NCBI RefSeq assembly: GCF_000716875.1
Contig: NZ_JNWQ01000026.1
Location: forward strand, 1 to 64,000
Length of the DNA stretch: 64,000 nucleotides
Source of the DNA: Streptomyces novaecaesareae
GTDB taxonomy: Bacteria; Actinomycetota; Actinomycetes; Streptomycetales; Streptomycetaceae
Reading direction: 5' to 3'
Below are positions 1-8,653 of this stretch, piece after piece; position 1 is the stretch's first letter, and every line of letters starts with the position of its first letter. The translations under genes were made by a program, and so were the position numbers. Below the pieces are notes generated by a model, which did not search any database, was not told the DNA's origin, and saw nothing but the letters and a program-made list of their open reading frames with translations.

Positions 1-64
1 AGCAGAAGACGGCATACGAGATTTCTGCCTGTCTCGTGGGCTCGGAGATGTGTATAAGAGACAG
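1..64 (+). other. Illumina Nextera adapter left on contig end (not genomic)
   Basis: Positions 1-22 are the 3' part of the Illumina P7 flow-cell sequence, 23-30 an eight-base i7 index (ttctgcct), 31-45 the Nextera read-2 linker, and 46-64 the Tn5 mosaic end (agatgtgtataagagacag). Genomic sequence starts at about 65, a few bases beyond the dhaL stop codon. Any protein predicted across this part is an artefact; its translation MGSEMCIRDR is typical of such contamination. Confidence 0.98.
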
Positions 65-68
65 GGGC

Positions 69-695
69 TCAGGTGGTGAGGCTTTCGGCGAGGGTGCGGA
101 AGAGGAGGGCGGTGGAGGTGGCGCCGGGGTCCTGGTGGCCGATGCTGCGTTCGCCGAGGTAGGAGGCGCGGCCCTTGCGGGCCTGGAGGGGGACGGTGTC
201 GCGGGCGCCCTGTTCGGCGGCGTCGGCGGCCGCGGCGGCGGCCTCGGGGAGGGTGGCGCCCGTGGCGGCCGCGGCCCGGAAGGCGGCGACGGCCGGGGTC
301 CAGGCGTCCACGATGGTCTTGTCTCCGGGTTCGGCCTTGCCGAGGAGGCGGACGGCGTCCAGCCCGGCCGAGAGGGCCTCGGCGACGGCGGCCGGGCCGG
401 CGGGCTCGGGCAGGGCGGTGCCGATGGCGCGGAAGGCCTTGCCGTAGAGCGGGCCGGAGGCGCCGCCGACCTTGGAGATGAGGGTCGTGCCGGTCTTGGT
501 GAGGACGGCGCCGGGCCCGGCGGGTTCGAGGCCGTCGAGAGCGGTGAGGGCGGCGGTGAAGCCGCGGTGGAGGTTGCTGCCGTGGTCGCCGTCGCCGATC
601 GCGGAGTCCAGCTCGGTGAGCCGGGACTGTTCCTTCTCGACGGCCGCGGCGATCGCGCGGACCCAGGCCTCGGCCAGCGGGGTGTCGAAGTCCAT
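69..695 (-). CDS. dhaL: Dihydroxyacetone kinase ADP-binding subunit DhaL
   Basis: This 208-residue protein is the ADP/ATP-binding subunit of PTS-type dihydroxyacetone kinase. DhaL holds a tightly bound nucleotide that is rephosphorylated by DhaM and passes the phosphate to dihydroxyacetone bound on DhaK. The N-terminal SAIGDGDHGSN segment carries the Asp cluster that binds the two Mg ions in the family, followed by KTGTTLISKVGGASGPLYG and a C-terminal KGRASYLGERSIGHQDPGA segment typical of DhaL. Length matches the family (about 210). It lies 19 bp downstream of dhaK on the same strand, so the two are surely co-transcribed. The stop codon is complete, although the contig ends just after it. 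Confidence 0.96.
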   Translation of the reverse strand: MDFDTPLAEAWVRAIAAAVEKEQSRLTELDSAIGDGDHGSNLHRGFTAALTALDGLEPAGPGAVLTKTGTTLISKVGGASGPLYGKAFRAIGTALPEPAGPAAVAEALSAGLDAVRLLGKAEPGDKTIVDAWTPAVAAFRAAAATGATLPEAAAAAADAAEQGARDTVPLQARKGRASYLGERSIGHQDPGATSTALLFRTLAESLTT

Positions 696-714
696 GTCCG
701 TTCTCTCCCTGCTG

Positions 715-1710
715 TCAGGCCCGCTTGAGGGCGGGGGTGTCGACCGGGGCGTCCCAGAGTTCCAGCAGCTGGGTGTCGGCCTTGGTGAGGGTGAGCGAAA
801 AGCCCGCCATGTCGAGGCTGGTGACGTAGTTGCCGACCAGGCTGCGGGCCACCGTGATGCCGTGCTCGGCGAGCCGGGCGGCGACCTCGCCGTAGACGAC
901 GTACAGCTCCAGCAGCGGGGTGGCGCCGAGGCCGTTCAGCAGGGCGATCACCTCGTCGCCCGGGGTCAGGTGGTGGTCGGTCAGGATGGTCTCGACCACC
1001 TCGGCGGCCAGGTCGCGGGCCGGGCGGAGCTTCTCGCGGCGGCGGCCGGGCTCGCCGTGGATGCCGACGCCGACCTCGATCTCGTCCTCGGGCAGGTCGA
1101 AGCCGGGCTTGCCGGCGGCCGGGACGGTGGCGGCGGTGAGCGCGATCGCGAAGGAGCGGGAGGCGGCGTTGACCCGCTCGCCCAGGGCGGCCACCTCGTC
1201 CAGCGGGGCGCCGCGCTCGGCCAGCGCGCCGGCCGTCTTCTCCACCAGGACGGTCGCGCCGGTGCCCCGGCGGCCCGCCGTCCAGGTGGAGTCCTCGACC
1301 GCGACGTCGTCGTTGACCAGGACCGTGCGGACCTCCAGGCCCTCCTCGGCGGCGAGTTCGGCGGCGAGCTCGAAGTTCATCACGTCGCCGGTGTAGTTCT
1401 TCACGATGAAGACGACCCCGGCGCCGCTCTCGACGGCTTTGGCGGCGGCCAGCATCTGGTCCGGGACGGGGGAGGTGAACACCTCGCCGGGGCAGGCGGC
1501 GTCGAGCATGCCGGGGCCGACGAAGCCGCCGTGCAGCGGCTCGTGGCCGGAGCCGCCGCCGGAGATCAGCGCGACCTTGGGCCCGGCCGGGCGGACGGCC
1601 CGGGTGATCACCCGGTTGGGGATGTCCACCGCCAGCTCCGGGTGGGCGGCGGCGATTCCGGTCAGGGCGTCCTCCAGGACGCTCTCCGGGGTGTTGATCA
1701 GCTTCTTCAA
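715..1710 (-). CDS. dhaK: Dihydroxyacetone kinase substrate-binding subunit DhaK
   Basis: This 331-residue subunit binds dihydroxyacetone covalently as a hemiaminal on a histidine. The motif VGIHGEPGR puts that histidine at residue 218, the same number as in E. coli DhaK. The N-terminal KVALISGGGSGHEPLHGGFVG loop and KNYTGDVMNFELA are family hallmarks. It acts in the cytosol with DhaL and DhaM to make dihydroxyacetone phosphate for glycolysis. It heads the dhaKL operon and is transcribed away from dhaM; the 149-bp gap at 1711-1859 must hold both promoters. The start ATG-AAG-AAG is the only plausible one. No DhaS/DhaR regulator is visible here, and the contig ends on the other side. Confidence 0.97.
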   Translation of the reverse strand: MKKLINTPESVLEDALTGIAAAHPELAVDIPNRVITRAVRPAGPKVALISGGGSGHEPLHGGFVGPGMLDAACPGEVFTSPVPDQMLAAAKAVESGAGVVFIVKNYTGDVMNFELAAELAAEEGLEVRTVLVNDDVAVEDSTWTAGRRGTGATVLVEKTAGALAERGAPLDEVAALGERVNAASRSFAIALTAATVPAAGKPGFDLPEDEIEVGVGIHGEPGRRREKLRPARDLAAEVVETILTDHHLTPGDEVIALLNGLGATPLLELYVVYGEVAARLAEHGITVARSLVGNYVTSLDMAGFSLTLTKADTQLLELWDAPVDTPALKRA

Positions 1711-1859
1711 CGCTCTTCGCTCCCTTGGTGAGGACGCAACAGCCGCGGACGCTGCTGGACGCGACGCTACGCCAGACGGAGGGCCCGGGCACGGGGTGCG
1801 ACACGCGGGATTCCGCTCACCCTCCCGGAGTAGTGGTATCGGGCCGTAGGGTCGCTGGC
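1711..1859. promoter_or_regulatory. Divergent promoter region dhaK / dhaM
   Basis: This 149-bp gap separates the divergent dhaKL and dhaM transcription units and must contain both promoters. No clear -35/-10 pair or palindrome stands out by eye, so no individual element is assigned. Confidence 0.5.
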
Positions 1860-2252
1860 ATGAGCGGAAACGTGGGCATTGTTCTGGTCTCGCACAGCGC
1901 CCGGCTCGCCGAGGGGCTGCGCGAGCTGCTCGGCGAACTCGCCTCGGACGCTGTGCGGGTGGTGGTCGCGGGCGGCACGGAGGACGGCGGGCTCGGCACC
2001 TCCTACGACCTGATCGCCGGGGCGATCGCGCAGGCGGACGGCGGGGCGGGCGTGGTCGTGCTGCCGGACCTCGGCAGCTCGGTGCTCACCGCCGTCACGG
2101 TGCTGGAGGACGAGCCGCGTCCGGGCGTGCGGCTGGTGGACGCGCCGTTCGTGGAGGGCGCGGTGGCCGCCGCCGTCACCGCCTCGACCGGCGCGGGGCT
2201 GGCCGAGGTGGTCGCGGCGGCCGAGGACGCGCGGAGCTTCCGGAAGCTCTGA
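1860..2252 (+). CDS. dhaM: PTS-dependent dihydroxyacetone kinase phosphotransferase DhaM (EIIA domain only)
   Basis: This 130-residue protein is the mannose-EIIA-like domain of DhaM. It takes phosphate from HPr and hands it to the nucleotide on DhaL. The start VGIVLVSHSARLAEG contains the phosphorylated histidine (His12) at the end of the first beta strand, and GTSYDLI and PDLGSS follow as in DhaM. E. coli DhaM is far longer because HPr- and EI-like domains are fused to it; here only the EIIA part is present, as in other Gram-positives, so general HPr must supply phosphate. I chose the ATG at 1860 because homology begins exactly there; the open frame upstream has no coding character. It is divergent from dhaKL. 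Confidence 0.93.
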   Translation: MSGNVGIVLVSHSARLAEGLRELLGELASDAVRVVVAGGTEDGGLGTSYDLIAGAIAQADGGAGVVVLPDLGSSVLTAVTVLEDEPRPGVRLVDAPFVEGAVAAAVTASTGAGLAEVVAAAEDARSFRKL

Positions 2253-2265
2253 CCCGGGAGGCCGG

Positions 2266-2341
2266 GGTCACTTGCGTCGGGGTCACTTGCGTCGGGGTCA
2301 CTTGCGTCGGAGTCACTTGCGTCGGAGTCACTTCGCGTCGG
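2266..2341. repeat. 15-bp tandem repeat x5 carrying the polymerase stop codon
   Basis: Five copies of ggtcacttgcgtcgg (last two begin with a; the copy nearest the gene has one extra c). The gene-proximal copy encodes the last codons and stop of the minus-strand polymerase. Because the unit is 15 bp, each further copy adds another TGA in the same frame, at 2330, 2315, 2300, 2285 and 2270 (5' base of each codon). Confidence 0.97.
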
Positions 2342-4055
2342 CGTAGCAGTCCACCACCGCCGTGGTGAGCGGGAAGCGCACCGGGGTGTCGCCGAACACC
2401 AGCCGGCGGGCCTCGTCGGCGGCCTCGGTGACGGCGGCGGCGACCTCGTCGGCGAGGTTGGCCGGGGTGTGCACGATCACCTCGTCGTGCTGGAAGAACA
2501 CCAGGTGCGGGCGGTCCGCCGGGCCGGCGGCGGGCAGCTCGTTGAGCCGCCGGCGCAGCGCCGCGAGCAGGGCGAGGGCCCAGTCGGCGGCGCTGGCCTG
2601 GATGACGAAGTTGCGGGTGAAGCGGCCGCGGGCGCGGGCCGTGCGGCCGCCGGACTCGCCCGCCGTGTCGGCCTCGGTGAGGTCGAGGAACTCGGCGGAG
2701 GCGGGCGGGCAGACCCGGCCGAGCCGGGAGGCGACCACGCCGCCGTCCTCGCCCGTCCGGGCGGCGGCCTCGACGTAGCGCATCGCGGCCGGGTAGCGGC
2801 GGCGCAGGGTGTTCAGCAGCGGGCCGATGTCGCCGCCGGTCTGCCCGTACATGGCGCCGAGCAGGCCGAGCTTGGCCTTCTCGCGGTCGCCCTGGAAGGC
2901 GGTGGCGGCGAGCGCCTCGTACAGGTCGCCGCCGGCCGCGCTGCGGGCCAGCCCGGCGTCCTGGGAGAGCGCGGCGAGCACCCGGGGCTCCAGCTGGGCG
3001 GCGTCGGCGACCACCAGCAGCCAGCCCGGGTCGGCGACGACGGCCCGGCGCAGGATGCGCGGGATCTGCAGGGCGCCGCCGCCGCGGCTGGCCCAGCGGC
3101 CGGAGACCACGCCGCCGACCACGTACTCGGGGCGGAAGCGGCCGCCGCGGGCCCAGGCGTCCTGCCAGGCCCAGCCGTGCGCGACGTGGATCCGGGAGAG
3201 CTCCTTGTAGCGGATCAGCAGCCGGGCGGCCGGGTGGTCGATGCCCTTGAGCTCCCAGGAGCGGGTGGAGCCGAGCTGGATGCCCGCCTCGGCGAAGGCG
3301 CGCAGCACCTGGGTGTGCGAGTCGGGGTTGAACGGCTTGCCGCCGAGGGCCCGTTGGAGTTCGAGGGCGAGGTCGGCGAGCAGCCTGGGCTGGGTGCCGG
3401 GGAGGGCCGGGCGGGGGCCGAGCAGCTCGGTCAGCAACTGGTCGTGGACGTCGGAGCGCCAGGGCAGGCCGTCGTGCGCGATCTCGGCGGCGACCAGGGC
3501 GCCGGCCGACTCGGCGGCGACCAGCAGCCGGAACCGCTGCCGGGCGGCCGGGTCGGCGATGGCCGCGATCCGGCGCTGCTGCTCGGCGTGGACGGCGACC
3601 ACGGCGGCCAACGGGTCGACACCGGGCGGCAGTTGCAGCCGGTCGGGGGCGAAGAGGGTGTCCTGGCCGTCGTCGGCGTCGGCGAGGCCTGGCTCGGGCA
3701 GGTCCTCGGGGACGGGCAGGCCGCGCAGCCGGGCCCAGGCCGCCCCGAGCGAGCGGGGCGCGCCGAACCGGCCCTCGTGCGCCAGCAGCAGGGCCTCGAC
3801 CAGCCGCAGGTCGTGGCAGCGGGCGAGCCGGTCGGGCAGCCGAGGCAGCAGGGGGGCGTAGCCGGAGTCGGCGGCGGCCCAGACCCAGCGGGGCGCCGGT
3901 GGTCGACCGCTCCCGGCGGCCTCCCGGACGGCGACGGCGGCGGCGAGGTCGCGGACGGCCTCGGGCGGGCCGAGCGGCTCGCCCGCGTCGTCCAGCGGCT
4001 GGAGCCGGCCGCCGGGGCCGTGCGGGTCGGGCGCGAGGGCCGTCCTGGGTGCCAC
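2328..4055 (-). CDS. Family A DNA polymerase (stand-alone PolA-like)
   Basis: This 575-residue protein is a DNA polymerase I-type enzyme of the kind often annotated as bifunctional 3'-5' exonuclease/DNA polymerase in actinomycetes. Three polymerase motifs are visible: motif A VADAAQLEPRVLA (catalytic Asp about 351), motif B KLGLLGAMYGQTGG, and motif C FFQHDEVIVH (catalytic Asp about 524). All catalytic carboxylates are present. There is no N-terminal 5' nuclease domain, and I see no clear DxE exonuclease signature in the first 200 residues, so proofreading is doubtful. A GTG at 4055 is preferred because GGAGAGGAG precedes it; longer reading would run into the divergent peptidase promoter. Probable role is DNA repair synthesis rather than replication; the main PolA is presumably elsewhere. 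Confidence 0.88.
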   Translation of the reverse strand: MAPRTALAPDPHGPGGRLQPLDDAGEPLGPPEAVRDLAAAVAVREAAGSGRPPAPRWVWAAADSGYAPLLPRLPDRLARCHDLRLVEALLLAHEGRFGAPRSLGAAWARLRGLPVPEDLPEPGLADADDGQDTLFAPDRLQLPPGVDPLAAVVAVHAEQQRRIAAIADPAARQRFRLLVAAESAGALVAAEIAHDGLPWRSDVHDQLLTELLGPRPALPGTQPRLLADLALELQRALGGKPFNPDSHTQVLRAFAEAGIQLGSTRSWELKGIDHPAARLLIRYKELSRIHVAHGWAWQDAWARGGRFRPEYVVGGVVSGRWASRGGGALQIPRILRRAVVADPGWLLVVADAAQLEPRVLAALSQDAGLARSAAGGDLYEALAATAFQGDREKAKLGLLGAMYGQTGGDIGPLLNTLRRRYPAAMRYVEAAARTGEDGGVVASRLGRVCPPASAEFLDLTEADTAGESGGRTARARGRFTRNFVIQASAADWALALLAALRRRLNELPAAGPADRPHLVFFQHDEVIVHTPANLADEVAAAVTEAADEARRLVFGDTPVRFPLTTAVVDCYADAK

Positions 4056-4209
4056 GGGGGCTGCTCCTCTCCGGCGCGTGGCCTGGTGTGCGGGTGCGGG
4101 CACGGGTGTGCGGGTCGACAGTCGTCCGGCGTCGACGTTAACGGGTGGGTACGACAACGGGAGGAGGGGCGCATGGGCAGGGCGGGTGACACCGCGTAGG
4201 GTCGGCGGA

Positions 4210-6234
4210 ATGACCGAGAACCCGTTCTTCCAGCCCAGCACGCTGGTCTACGAACTGCCGCCCTTCGCCGAGATCCGCGAGGAGCACTACCTGCCCGCGT
4301 ACCGGCGCGGGATGGCCGAGCAGCTGGCCGAGATCGCGGCGATCACGGCCACCGGGTCCGCACCGACCTTCGAGAACACCCTGGTGGCGCTGGAGCGTTC
4401 CGGGGAGCTGCTGAGCCGGGTGGACGCGGTGTTCCGCAACCAGTCCTCCTCCGACACGACCGACGTGCTGGACGCGGTCGACGCCGAGGTGAGCCCGCTG
4501 CTCGCCGCCCACCACGACGCCATCCACCTGGACCGCGCACTGTTCGCCCGGATCGAGGAGCTGTACGGGCGCCGCGACGGGCTCGGCCTGGACCCGGAGT
4601 CGCTGCGGCTGCTGGAGCGCTGGTACACGAGCTTCGAGCGCTCCGGCGCCCGGCTGGGCGAGGCCGAGCAGGCCCGGCTGCGCGAGCTGAACGCCGAACT
4701 CGCCGCGCTGGGCACCACCTTCCAGCAGAACGTCAACGCCGCCACCCGGGCCGCCGCGCTGGTCCTGGACTCCGCCGCGGAGCTCGCCGGGCTGTCCGAG
4801 GGCGCGATCGCCGGCGCCGCGGAGAACGCGCGGGTGCTCGGCCACGAGGGCAAGTTCGTGCTGAGCCTGAAGAACACCTCCGGCCAGCCCGAACTGGCCC
4901 AGCTCACCGACCGTTCGGTGCGCGAGCGGCTGCTGGCCGCCTCGCTCGGCCGCGGCATCGAGGCCAACGGCCCACTGGCGATCCGGATGGCCGCGCTGCG
5001 CGCCGAGCGGGCCGGGCTGCTCGGGCACCCGAGCCACGCCGCGTACGTGGTGGCGGACGAGACGGCCGGCACGGTCGAGGCCGTCTCCGGCCTGCTGGGC
5101 CGGCTGGTCGGGCCGGCCGTGGCCAACGCCCGCCGGGAGGCCGCCGAGCTGGCCAAGGCGGCGGCCGAGGACGGGATCGAGGAGATCGCCGCGCACGACT
5201 GGGCGTACTACTCGGAGAAGGTCCGGCAGAGCTCGTTCCAGGTGGACGCGGCGGCGCTGCGCCCTTACTTCGAGCTGGAGCGGGTGCTGCGCGACGGCGT
5301 GTTCTTCGCGGCGGGGCTGGCGTACGGGCTGACCTTCACCGAGCGGCCGGACCTGACGGCCCACCACCCGGACGCGCGGGTCTTCGAGGTGTTCGAGGAG
5401 GACGGCACCCCGCTGGGCCTGTTCATCGGCGACTTCCACGCCCGGGCGTCCAAGCGCGGCGGTGCCTGGATGGACGCACTGGTCCCGCAGTCCGGGCTGA
5501 GCGGGCGGCGGCCGGTGGTGCTGAACAACCTCAACATCCCGCGTCCGGCGCCCGGCGAGCCGGCGCTGATGTCCTGGGACGAGGTGCGCACGCTCTTCCA
5601 CGAGTTCGGGCACGCGCTGCACGGGCTGTTCTCGGACGTGCGCTACCCGCTGTTCTCGGGCACCTCGGTGCCGCGGGACTTCGTCGAGTTCCCCTCGCAG
5701 GTCAACGAGATGTGGATGGTCCGCCCGGAGGTGCTGGCCAACTACGCGCGCCACCACGAGACCGGGGAGCCGCTGCCGGCCGGGCTGGTCGAGCGGATGA
5801 CGGCGGCCGAGGGCTTCGGGCAGGGCTTCCGGACGGTGGAGTACCTGGCGGCCACGCTGCTGGACTGGGCCTGGCACACCGTGCCGCAGGGCGAGGAGGT
5901 CGCGGACGCCGAGGAGTTCGAGGCGCGGGCGCTCGCCGAGGCCGGGATCGCGGTGGACGCGGTGCCGCCGCGCTACCGGACGGCGTACTTCCAGCACATC
6001 TTCGCCAGCGGCTACAGCGCGGCGTACTACGCCTACATCTGGTCGGAGGTGCTGGACGCCGACACCGTGCAGTGGTTCGAGGGCAACGGGCGCACGGTGC
6101 GGGAGAGCGGCGAGGTGTTCCGGCGCGAGCTGCTGGCGCGCGGGTTCAGCCGCGACCCGCTGGAGTCCTTCCGCGCGGTGGTCGGCCGGGCGCCGGAGAC
6201 CGGGCCGCTGCTGGCCCGCCGGGGGCTGGTCTGA
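4210..6234 (+). CDS. M3 family metallopeptidase (peptidyl-dipeptidase Dcp / oligopeptidase A type)
   Basis: This 674-residue zinc peptidase degrades short peptides in the cytosol; there is no signal peptide. The zinc motif HEFGH lies at residues 464-468 within TLFHEFGHALHGLFSD, and the third ligand is expected in DFVEFPSQVNEMW about 25 residues later. The C-terminal HIFASGYSAAYYAYIWSEV block, with the tyrosines that contact substrate, is characteristic of the Dcp/OpdA branch. Length matches Dcp (about 680). The ATG at 4210 gives the usual family start (MTENPFFQ). It is divergent from the polymerase and converges on the GH5 gene. Dcp removes C-terminal dipeptides and OpdA cleaves internally; sequence alone does not decide between them. 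Confidence 0.95.
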   Translation: MTENPFFQPSTLVYELPPFAEIREEHYLPAYRRGMAEQLAEIAAITATGSAPTFENTLVALERSGELLSRVDAVFRNQSSSDTTDVLDAVDAEVSPLLAAHHDAIHLDRALFARIEELYGRRDGLGLDPESLRLLERWYTSFERSGARLGEAEQARLRELNAELAALGTTFQQNVNAATRAAALVLDSAAELAGLSEGAIAGAAENARVLGHEGKFVLSLKNTSGQPELAQLTDRSVRERLLAASLGRGIEANGPLAIRMAALRAERAGLLGHPSHAAYVVADETAGTVEAVSGLLGRLVGPAVANARREAAELAKAAAEDGIEEIAAHDWAYYSEKVRQSSFQVDAAALRPYFELERVLRDGVFFAAGLAYGLTFTERPDLTAHHPDARVFEVFEEDGTPLGLFIGDFHARASKRGGAWMDALVPQSGLSGRRPVVLNNLNIPRPAPGEPALMSWDEVRTLFHEFGHALHGLFSDVRYPLFSGTSVPRDFVEFPSQVNEMWMVRPEVLANYARHHETGEPLPAGLVERMTAAEGFGQGFRTVEYLAATLLDWAWHTVPQGEEVADAEEFEARALAEAGIAVDAVPPRYRTAYFQHIFASGYSAAYYAYIWSEVLDADTVQWFEGNGRTVRESGEVFRRELLARGFSRDPLESFRAVVGRAPETGPLLARRGLV

Positions 6235-6278
6235 TCAGCCTGCCCGTGCTGATCAGACCGCTCGCGCCGGTTACGCAG

Positions 6279-6314
6279 CTCAGCCCGCTGGTGCCGCTCA
6301 GCTCGCTGGTTCCG
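6279..6314. repeat. 18-bp direct repeat x2 carrying the GH5 stop codon
   Basis: Units 6279-6296 and 6297-6314 differ at two positions. On the minus strand each ends in TGA, at 6300-6298 (the gene's stop) and at 6282-6280, 18 bases later and in the same frame. Confidence 0.9.
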
Positions 6315-7785
6315 GGCTGAGCGTGACCGTCACCGGGGTGCCCGGGCGGGCGTGCGGGAGCCGGATCCGTACGGTTCCCGCGCGTCCGTCCGCGGGCTGC
6401 TCGACCTCGACGCGGGCGCCGGCGGGCGAGACGGCGACCCGGGCGCCGTGCGGGAACGCGGACGGCGGCAGGAGGAGTTCGCTGGCGTGCCCGGTGCCGT
6501 CGGCGCTCCAGCGGACGGTGCCGCCGCCGGTGCCGCTCTCGGTGCCGTTCTCGGTGCGGACGGCGGTGCCGGCGACGGCGGCCGGGTACGGGCCGAAGGC
6601 GGGCTCGTCGCCGGGGGCGGGCCGCCCGGCCGGGTCGAGCGCGCAGTAGCCGCCGGTGCCCCGGCACCAGTACCACATCGTCCAGCCCTCGGCGAAGCCG
6701 TCCAGCGCGGCGACCTGCCGGGAGACCAGCTGACGGTTGCCCGGCGTACGGGAGTTGGGCGGGCCCCACTCGCCGACCAGGACGGGCAGACGGTGGGCGG
6801 CCGGGTAGTCGGTGATCGCGGCGGTGTACTGCTCGACGAAGCCGTCGGACGGATCCCAGTCGGCGCCGTTCTCGACGGCGGTGGAGTAGAAGTGCGGCGC
6901 GTAGCCGAGCCGGGGAGCACCGGGGCGCGGGTCGGCGAAGCCGGGCAGCCGGGTGGGCACGCCCTGGCCGACCAGGACCGTCGGCTCCACGAACAGCCAG
7001 GCGCGGGAGTCGACTTGCCGGACGGCGGCGATCAGTCGGCGGTACATGTCGGCGAGCCGCCCCTGCTCCAGGGCGGCGGAGGCGGCGGCCAGGACGGCCG
7101 GGTCGCTCGGGTCGCCGTCCACCGGGCCGAACGGTTCGTTGAACAGGTCGTAGCCCAACAGCGAGCGGTGGCCGCGCAGTTCGCGGGCGAGCCGGGTGTA
7201 GAAGTCGGCCTGCCAGGCGCGCAGGTCGGGGTCGTCGTAGAGGTGGCGGAAGGCGGCCTGGACGGCGGGCTGGAAGTAGCCGGCGAACCAGTCGGCCGGG
7301 TCCGGGGTGAACGGCAGGCCGTCGTCCCGGGTGGCCCAGACCGGGATGCCGTTGGTGCCGCCGCCGAACTCCGGCCCGTAGACGTCCTGGTGGAAGTCGA
7401 CCAGGACGAGCAGGCCCAGCCGGTCGGCCCGGTCGAGGAGCCGCTGCAGGCGGCGCAGTTCGGTTCGGTCGAGGCGGCCGCGGGTGGGCTCCAGCCTGGT
7501 CCAGGAGACCGGCAGCCGGACGAGGGTGAAGCCCTGGGCGGCGATCGAGTCGAGGTCGGCCTCGGTGGCCTCGGCGTACTTGTCGAGGTTGAAGCCGCGC
7601 AGCAGGAGGTGCCGGCCCTGGGCGTCGGTGAGCGCGGTGCGGCCGTCCGGGGCGGTGGCCGTTCCGGTGGGGAAGTGGGCCTGCTGCCAGCTGTGGGCCG
7701 GGGCCGGGGCGCTATGGGCTGGTCCGGCGGTCAGGACGGCGGTGGCGGCGAGCAGCAGGGCGACGGCGGTGCGGTGCAGGCGCAT
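6298..7785 (-). CDS. Secreted GH5 glycoside hydrolase, endoglycoceramidase-like
   Basis: This 495-residue exported hydrolase has a signal peptide (residues 1-25, Arg-rich start then a Leu/Ala core, cleavage near AHS-APA). The GH5 catalytic domain spans roughly residues 50-400: GYDLFNEP carries the acid/base Glu217 and VLVGEWGPP the nucleophile Glu339. The segment VDFHQDVYGPEFGGGTNGIP resembles endoglycoceramidases (GH5 subfamilies acting on glycolipids) more than plain cellulases. The last 90 residues look like a beta-sandwich domain. The ATG at 7785 with GAGG upstream gives the signal peptide directly; an earlier start would bury it. Substrate (glycosphingolipid, other glycolipid or glucan) cannot be decided from sequence. 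Confidence 0.9.
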   Translation of the reverse strand: MRLHRTAVALLLAATAVLTAGPAHSAPAPAHSWQQAHFPTGTATAPDGRTALTDAQGRHLLLRGFNLDKYAEATEADLDSIAAQGFTLVRLPVSWTRLEPTRGRLDRTELRRLQRLLDRADRLGLLVLVDFHQDVYGPEFGGGTNGIPVWATRDDGLPFTPDPADWFAGYFQPAVQAAFRHLYDDPDLRAWQADFYTRLARELRGHRSLLGYDLFNEPFGPVDGDPSDPAVLAAASAALEQGRLADMYRRLIAAVRQVDSRAWLFVEPTVLVGQGVPTRLPGFADPRPGAPRLGYAPHFYSTAVENGADWDPSDGFVEQYTAAITDYPAAHRLPVLVGEWGPPNSRTPGNRQLVSRQVAALDGFAEGWTMWYWCRGTGGYCALDPAGRPAPGDEPAFGPYPAAVAGTAVRTENGTESGTGGGTVRWSADGTGHASELLLPPSAFPHGARVAVSPAGARVEVEQPADGRAGTVRIRLPHARPGTPVTVTLSPEPAS

Positions 7786-7872
7786 CGGGGACCTCGCGCG
7801 GCGGGGTGGGTGGGGGCCCGATGATGCCCGCGGTTCCGGGCGCGGCACAAGGGTCGTGCGCCCACGGGGAGT

Positions 7873-8508
7873 TCAGCCGGCGTCCGGGGCGGTCGGCTCG
7901 GCGGGGGCGGTGGGCAGGACGGCGGTCGGCAGGTCCGCGGCGGCGGCCAGGCGGCCCCAGAGCAGGTCGGCCAGCGCCTGCACCATGCGGGTGCGCGAGC
8001 AGGGCCTGGACTCCAGCCACCAGTCCCCGGCGGCCAGCACCATGCCGGTGATGCCCCGGCCCCAGGCCTCGGCGAGCAGGTCGCGGTCGGCGCCGAGGTC
8101 GATCTGGCTCTGTACGGCGCGGGTGATCTCCTCGGCGATCTGCCGCAGGGCGGGGGCGAGTGCGTTGCCGGCGCCGCTCGGGTCGCCCGGTTCGGGGTGG
8201 GTGAGCAGCCGGTAGACCTGGGGGCGGGCCTCGATCCCGGCGAGGTAGGTGTCCAGGACGTGCTCGACCCGGTCGCGGCGCTCCAGCGGTTCGGCGAGGG
8301 CGGCCCGGACGGCGGCCAGCAGGCCGCTGGTGTGGCGCTCGGTCAGGGCTCTGATCAGGCCGTTCCGGTCACCGAAGTGCCGGTAGAGGATCGGCTTGGT
8401 GATGCCGGCCTCGGCGGCGATGGCGTTCATGCTGGCGCCTGGCCCCTCGCGCTGGATGACCCGGTCGGCGGCGTTGAGCAGCTGCTCGCGGCGGGGCTCT
8501 CGGGACAT
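7873..8508 (-). CDS. TetR family transcriptional regulator
   Basis: This 211-residue repressor has the TetR helix-turn-helix at residues 10-55 (AADRVIQREG...IAAEAGITKPILYRHFGDRNGL), followed by an all-helical ligand domain ending in a Pro/Ala-rich tail. The ATG at 8508 is chosen because GAGGAG lies six bases upstream; starts at 8544 or 8550 lack a ribosome site. It is divergent from the acyl-CoA dehydrogenase and faces a shared region with the palindrome at 8601-8615. The likely role is repression of the dehydrogenase and itself, with a fatty acyl-CoA or related ligand; the ligand is inference from context only. Confidence 0.92.
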   Translation of the reverse strand: MSREPRREQLLNAADRVIQREGPGASMNAIAAEAGITKPILYRHFGDRNGLIRALTERHTSGLLAAVRAALAEPLERRDRVEHVLDTYLAGIEARPQVYRLLTHPEPGDPSGAGNALAPALRQIAEEITRAVQSQIDLGADRDLLAEAWGRGITGMVLAAGDWWLESRPCSRTRMVQALADLLWGRLAAAADLPTAVLPTAPAEPTAPDAG

Positions 8509-8562
8509 GCGCTGCTCCTCGGATTCGGGGGTCGTTCTGGGCATCGGCACCGGTCAGGGGCG

Positions 8563-8615
8563 TTGACACCGGTTACCAATCAGTAGCAGACTCCGTCGAT
8601 GTTACCCGAGGTAAC
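8563..8615. promoter_or_regulatory. Divergent operator/promoter region: palindrome GTTACC-CGA-GGTAAC
   Basis: A perfect 6-bp inverted repeat (8601-8606 and 8610-8615, 3-bp spacer) lies 39 bp before the dehydrogenase start. A second half-site-like ggttacc occurs at 8570-8576, and a consensus -35 hexamer TTGACA at 8563-8568 on the plus strand. This is a credible TetR-controlled promoter region; which -10 is used is unclear. Confidence 0.6.
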
Positions 8616-8653
8616 ACCCTGGTCGGCCGCACACGTCTTCGGAGGCAAGCACC

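Noticed and set aside
36..728. Plus-strand open frame beginning in the adapter
   Set aside because: It starts inside adapter sequence and is antisense to dhaL; low-complexity Gly/Ala translation.
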